A stretch of DNA of 64,000 bases from Asterochloris sp. CNOR1 (Eukaryota; Chlorophyta; Trebouxiophyceae; Trebouxiales; Trebouxiaceae), in contig OZ017749.1 of assembly GCA_963969365.1 (NCBI GenBank), positions 1,612,001 to 1,676,000 on the forward strand, given 5' to 3'. Of the stretch, positions 59,214 to 64,000 are shown in pieces. Position 1 is the first letter of the stretch. Every line of letters starts with the position of its first letter. Both the position numbers and the translations under genes were made by a program. The notes below the pieces were generated by a model that was not told the origin of the DNA, did not search any database, and saw only the letters and a program-made list of their open reading frames with translations.

Positions 59214-62200
59214 TCATGCAAAAGCAGGAGCCTGCTTTTGCTGGGGACGGGAGGCGCCATTGCTGTGCTCTGCAGAGCAATTGGACCCTTGCTGCTGGAC
59301 CTGCTGTTCCTCCCAGATCCGTACAAGGTCCTCTGAGACAGCCTCCTCTGGCTCCCAGGTTTCTGGGTAATCGTCTTTCCATCTGCAGATTAGGGTAGGC
59401 ACTACGGCTGGTGCACAATGCTACCGAGCTGCACCTGATTGCAAGGCAGGTATGGTGCAGGCTGAATCAACGCTGCAGCACTTGGCACTGCACCATAGTG
59501 CACAGCTTGCCCTGCAGGCACATGATGACTGTGAGCAGCAGCATAACAAACCTTATCTGATATCTCCGAGAGTCTCCACGCTGCCTCATGCCTGTGATGC
59601 ACTCAGCTTCTGCATACTCAATGTGATCCTCAAAGTCTCTGATGACATCCTCAGCAATGTAGCTTTGCTCCACCTGCAACAAGCATGCAGGGCATGGGAC
59701 TCTTGTCTTTGCTGGAGGCACTGAGGGCCTGCTACCCACAGCAAAGTTACCGGTCAATAATAGTTCCGCCTCTAGTTTCCTGCACAGACATGGCACAGCC
59801 AGCCTGGCATGCAGAGGGTTCTGAAATTGTCGTTCACCTGTGCGCAGCTGTGTGCACAGGCAGTTTCATTTTCGGTGGAGCCCCGCAATGCAGATGATCG
59901 ACACTGTGCTTACCCACTCGGGCTCCTCCTGGTCTGGCCACTTCACAAGAAACTCTCGCGGTTGCGCCACGATGTGCTGCTTTTCTGCAGCTTCCTGCTC
60001 CTTGTCCGCCACCTCTGGCTGCTTTGTACGCGAGTCCAGGATGGCGACCGGCTCCACCTCCTCATACAGCTTCTCTGTAGGCAGTTAGCTGCCGGATGTG
60101 GTCCTTGAGCCACTGCACGTGCCTATCAAGACCTCTCCCCAAGAGCCATTGAGGCACACCAGGGGAGCGCAGCAGCAGCACCTCTTAAAGCAGCTGCTCT
60201 GCAGGGGAGCAGCCAGCTTCCACAAAACAGGCCCCTGTGTCATGCTGCGGCAAGCCCGCCTTGCCACCCTGAGCAACGCCCTCTGTAGACCACATGCGCT
60301 TGCACAAGCACACGGATGCCAAGCAAGAGCCAAGCCTACCACTTAAAATGCCAGCATGCTCCCATTGGTGCCTGCGACCCCCGGCCCGCATGCTGCCTGG
60401 ACGGGACAGCCCTGTTTAAACAGGTGTCCAGGCCCACCAGGCCAGACCAGAGTGCTAGCCCCAGCCCCATGGTGCCCACCTGTCAGGACGCCCATCACCT
60501 GCTCCAGCATGGAGCGTCGGCCCATCAGCTCTGCAGTGAGAGGCATGGCCTTGCGCAGATCCTCTACCAGCGCAATCACTGTCCGGCCCTTCTTGTCAGG
60601 CCTCTCCGGGTCCGCCCCCGCATCGATCAGCACTTGCACTGAGGGGATGCGCGAATAACCCACCGCCATGTGCAAAGGTGTGTACCCTGCAGGCAGCAGA
60701 GGCTGTCAGAAGGCTCTGGCAACAGGCTGTAGGCTAGACCTGAGAGGATGCATCACTAGCGCACTGCCAGGTGCAGAAGGGTAGATTCAGCAGATTCGCG
60801 GCAAGCACCAGGCCACAGGCTGGGAGCTGGTGCTTCACATGATGCTGCATGTGGCTTACAGCAGCTGCTGTGAGGTGCAGCTTGGAGTTGGCATGAGACC
60901 AGTTGCAGCAGGCTGGGCATACCCACTGAGTGGCGGTGTGTTGGAGAGCTGGACATCACTTGGCTGTGCTCACCCTCTCTGTCCCACTGGTTGACGTCTG
61001 CTCCAGCCTCAATGAGCCACTGCAGAGGCTCTGGGTCTCCCACAGCTGCCAGGAAGTGGAGCGCACTGCACCCCAATCACGCACAGCTGTCAGGAATCAT
61101 AGTGAGATCTGACAGAAAGTGCAGCATGCAGGCTAAGTGACTCCACATTTCACACTGTGTAGCTTAAATAACTCCACATGTAAGGCTGTGCAGCAGCTGG
61201 ATTGACTGCTTGAGCAGTCTGACACTGGCCCACAGATCTTGAGGGCGACTTTGTAATCAGTGTCATGTGCTATGGCTTGACACACTTCACCGGACTTGCA
61301 TCTTCTGCACAAAAGGCTGCGCATTCGGGAGCAGCCCTGCCACCCAAAGATACAGGGAGCCCTGAGGCATGCCGCCTGCAATACAACAAGCGAAAGCAGC
61401 CTCACAGCTCACCTGCGGGCGTCCTTGTCAACTGTGCGTGCCAGAACGCGGCCTCCATTCTGCATGAGGGCCTTGATGGTCTTCTTGTCGCCCTGCAGCA
61501 CACGCCTGGCATCCATGATGCCCAGCCCAGCATGCAGGAAATCTGACTTGCAGGTGCAGGTCAAGTGCAGATGCACAGCGTGGGCCTGTGGGCGGACGCG
61601 CTGGCCAATGCAGGTGGAGAGCACCACAGAGCTAAGAGGCTGTGCGATCCCCTTCCTCATGAGGGCGGACCCCACGATGGGCTAGCTGCTTCAGCAAGCT
61701 GAGCGGTTTGTTCTGGTGGCTGTCAGCTCACCTTGCGGCAGGCAGTCCACCAGCGGTCCTCAAAGTCCCGCAGAAGATTGTCCGCCAGATTTTGCGCGGG
61801 CTCCCTGCAGGCAAGGCAGGCTGTGCAAGACGGCCCCCAGTGTGTGGCCAGTGCCAGGCCTGAAGCCTTGGTGCAGCATGAGCAGCCTGGAGGGCTGTCG
61901 CCAGGCGCACTCATATGGCAGCCTGGAGGGCTGTCGCCAGGCGCACTCATATGGCAGCCTGGTGTCTCAGGCGGCACAAGGACGAGAGCAGTACGAGATT
62001 GAGCGCTGCGGCAGCCACTCGATGCAAATCAACCTCGCGCAGCACTGCAGCTGCCCCCAAGGGCCTGAGGGCTGCAGAATGCATCTCCTGATGCAGGTGC
62101 ATGCTACTGGCCACTGCAGCGCACCAAGGTCCGGTGTATGCAAAGGTTGCTTGGTGGAGACGCACCAGGTGTCCGGCAGGCCATCCTTCCAGGATATGAG

Positions 62201-62503
62201 GTATTGGACCTCTGGGCGCTGCTTACCCTCCCCAAGCTCTATTGGCACAATCCTGACGCCCTTCAGCTCCTTCACTTCCACAATTTCTCCCTTGCCAAAT
62301 GCCGCCGCTGAGGTCGCGAGTTTGTGTGCACGTCTATGGTGGTGGGGCCTGCTGTGGCAGCAGGGCTGGGAGGTGCCTGCCCAGGATCTTCTGAGCTGTC
62401 TGCTCATGCGGTGCTGGATTGCTCTGGCAGAGGGCTGCTGCACATGGTGCATGCAGGTGGGGCCAGGCAGCGGCGGTTGCTGGCGCTGGATTGAGGGCAA
62501 CAT
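59214..62503 (-). CDS. cpSRP43: Chloroplast signal recognition particle 43 kDa protein, eight exons
   Basis: Stromal chaperone that binds LHC proteins together with cpSRP54 and delivers them to Alb3 in thylakoids. Exons 62503-62166, 61804-61732, 61546-61413, 61065-60974, 60686-60480, 60074-59914, 59673-59552 and 59382-59214 fit in phase for 431 residues. An Arg/Gln/His-rich N-terminus of about 65 residues is the likely transit peptide. Chromodomain 1: EVQYLISWKDGLPDTW|EPAQNLAD, then DFEDRWWTACRK. Ankyrin repeats span exons 3-5 (ALHFLAAVGDPEPLQWLIEA, YTPLHMAVGYSRIPSVQVLI, DKKGRTVIALVEDL). Chromodomain 2: EKLYEEVEPVAILDSR, EFLVKWPDQEEPEW, YIAEDVIRDFEDHIEY. Chromodomain 3: YQI|RWKDDYPETWEPEEAV. 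The order chromodomain, ankyrin, two chromodomains is diagnostic. The protein is longer than its plant counterparts and ends in a Gln/Ala-rich tail. A broken copy of its 5' end lies near 52.4-53.2 kb. Confidence 0.96.
61882..61962. repeat. Exact 36-bp tandem repeat, 2.25 units
   Basis: Units at 61882-61917 and 61918-61953, plus a partial third to 61962, are identical (unit contains GGAGGGCTGTCGCCAGGCGC). The repeat lies in intron 1 of cpSRP43. Confidence 0.92.
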
Positions 62504-63061
62504 GTTGTTGAGCTGTCAAATCCAACAGCTGCTTGGGCAGATCAGGCTAGGTCATCAGACTGGGCAAGCCTACCTGTATTTGAGCCCCTTGTGCAAGAAA
62601 CCTGAAACGCAAGCCACTTCATACATTTTGGCTCTCCACCATTCCACACAGCAGCAGGACGCTGCTACACATTGATATGCAGGCCCCCGCCAACCGCAGG
62701 TGAGCTGGCTGCCGCTGTGTAATTGGCTCTGTGGTCTGCATCATGCAGCGAACACACTGGCTGCCTTTCAAGACAGCACATGAGGGCGATGTGGCAAATC
62801 CTGACAATAATGCTGACCTGGCACCCCTGTTGTCGAGATTTTGCATGTGGAACTGAGCTCCTGCACAGAGAGCTGCAGATGCCTTCCTGAGTACATCTAA
62901 TAGCAGGGCAGACATCCATACGGCCACTTCACAGCAGCTATGCTGCTGCACGCTGCTCCATCAGGCCACATGGACCCATCAATGAGAGTGCTGGGCGCCT
63001 CAGCTGCTGAAGGATGGCTGCCCGACGGCCTCCACCATGACCAGCCAGCACCAGCGCTGCG
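62504..63061. promoter_or_regulatory. Divergent intergenic region, cpSRP43 / acyl-CoA oxidase
   Basis: About 0.56 kb lies between the two divergent starts, so both promoters should be here. Much of it is also present, diverged, around 52760-53235 as part of the cpSRP43 segmental duplicate. No TATA box is evident. Confidence 0.45.
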
Positions 63062-64000
63062 ATGTTGTGCACCTTGGCAGTGAGGCCTGCACTGTGCTGC
63101 AGGATTGCTGCCCTGCAGCGGCACTTTGACCTCACCAGCCGCAGGCCGGAGCAGCATCTGGGCAGCGATGGCATCCAATTTGACATGGAGGCCCTGCAGC
63201 ACATGCTGGAGCACGATAACTGGGAAACGCGACGCCAGCTGAAGGAGCTCATGAAGGATGACCTCTTCATTCCGTAAGTGTACGTGTGAGGCACATGTAG
63301 GATGCAGCTCTGCTTGGACGCGCACAGGGGAAGGCGGCTTGCCCATCTGCAGAGCTGCACAACGCCGAGCATGGCCGTGCAGTACCCAGCTCTGCTATAC
63401 TGCTTCACCCAAGGCGACTGACTGCGTGCCTGCCCTGCATGAGGACTCTGCATGGGCCAGCTCTGCTTTGGCAGAGCAGACCGTTTACCGAGCCGTAAGG
63501 AGCATGTCTGCAACCCTGAACCTGCTGTCTGCTGGGCAGTGCAGAACTGCTGGCAAGCATGCTACAGCAGCAACTTGCGTGCATCCAGGAGCCCAAGCAT
63601 GGCCAGTGGTACCAGACTAGTCGTGTGTTTCCCCTTGACAATCCACAGTCCCCTCTGCAGCATGCTGGTCTCCGCGCCTGCTTTATAGTGTGGGGCCTCA
63701 TGCACCCCAAATCTGCAGCAGACAACCTGTCTCTCCTCCCTCAAGCAGACCCTTTTTCTGACTGCTCTGCAGCAGTCGTGTTGCCATGTCACATCGCCTA
63801 TGACAGCACTTGCCCTTGCTGCAGGCGGTACGACATTGACCTGCGGGAAGAGAGGGAGCTGGCGCTGCAGCGTCTGTCCTGCCTGTGCCGCTCTGGCCTT
63901 TTCTCCATCACAGACTTCAGGTGGGCCTCCGCTCCCATCAGTTCCAGCTTGCTGTCTGCGTTGTGGCGGTCTGCCTGGCTCTGGTCTTGCTGCGCCAGGC
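63062..64000 (+). CDS. Acyl-CoA oxidase, 5' part only (runs off the window)
   Basis: Peroxisomal acyl-CoA oxidase catalyses the first, H2O2-forming step of fatty-acid beta-oxidation. Only the N-terminal region is present. Exon 1 is 63062-63273 and exon 2 is 63825-63920; they join in phase, and a GTGGGC donor follows. The sequence MEALQHMLEHDN, LKELMKDDLFIP|RYDIDLREERELALQ and CRSGLFSITDF corresponds to the N-terminal alpha domain of acyl-CoA oxidases. Residues 14-22, RIAALQRHF (63101-63127), fit the PTS2 consensus (R/K)(L/V/I)X5(H/Q)(L/A/F), as in plant ACX2/ACX3. The flavin and active-site regions lie beyond the window. The ATG at 63062 is the first in frame, though a short exon further upstream cannot be excluded. 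Confidence 0.75.

Noticed and set aside
61716-62675. 319-codon plus-strand frame over cpSRP43 exons 1-2
   Set aside because: It is antisense to two exons of a gene whose eight-exon model closes in phase, and it contains the 36-bp tandem repeat translated.
1-64000. Bacterial or organellar origin
   Set aside because: Dense GT-AG introns in nearly all genes, plus UTP18, mL43, F-box and GH38 genes, require a eukaryotic nuclear genome. No operon-like runs, ribosome-binding sites, tRNA or rRNA genes were seen.

Overview
The window looks like nuclear DNA from a chlorophyte green alga, probably a trebouxiophyte. It is GC-rich and very intron-dense. Most introns run from GTGAG(C) to CTGCAG. The gene set mixes eukaryotic housekeeping genes with green-lineage plastid genes (cpSRP43 and an EGY-type site-2 protease). 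Exons are short, so almost every gene had to be rebuilt from several pieces. The F-box, MsrA, mL43 and cpSRP43 models below close perfectly in phase from ATG to stop.

Layout. 0.4-3.8 kb (-): F-box protein of the plant At4g00755 type, sharing a 136-bp head-to-head promoter with 4.0-5.0 kb (+): a peptide methionine sulfoxide reductase A. 5.3-14.4 kb (+): a large RS-domain protein, probably linked to splicing. 14.6-17.6 kb (-): a triose-phosphate-translocator/SLC35-like transporter, convergent with it. 18.5-23.1 kb (+): GT90/CAP10-like glycosyltransferase 1. 23.9-28.5 kb (+): UTP18, a WD40 component of the SSU processome. 28.5-30.3 kb: unassigned. 30.3-35.1 kb (+): nearly complete non-LTR retrotransposon. 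35.6-36.1 kb (+): mitochondrial ribosomal protein mL43. 36.9-38.1 kb (-): decayed relic of a related LINE. 38.9-49.0 kb (+): lysosomal alpha-mannosidase (GH38). 49.5-51.9 kb (+): a second GT90 paralogue. 52.4-53.2 kb: broken duplicate of the cpSRP43 5' end. 54.0-59.1 kb (+): EGY-like plastid metalloprotease, tail-to-tail with 59.2-62.5 kb (-): cpSRP43. 63.1 kb to the edge (+): start of an acyl-CoA oxidase with a PTS2-like signal.

The genes do not form a pathway. Several share compartments: two plastid proteins (EGY, cpSRP43), secretory or lysosomal glycan enzymes (two GT90s, GH38), and translation or ribosome proteins (UTP18, mL43).

The most striking feature is repeated across unrelated genes. 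Introns carry decayed tandem copies of the neighbouring exon edge, often with its splice site (F-box, RS gene, transporter, UTP18 twice, alpha-mannosidase, EGY). This suggests that introns here grow by local tandem duplication across splice junctions.
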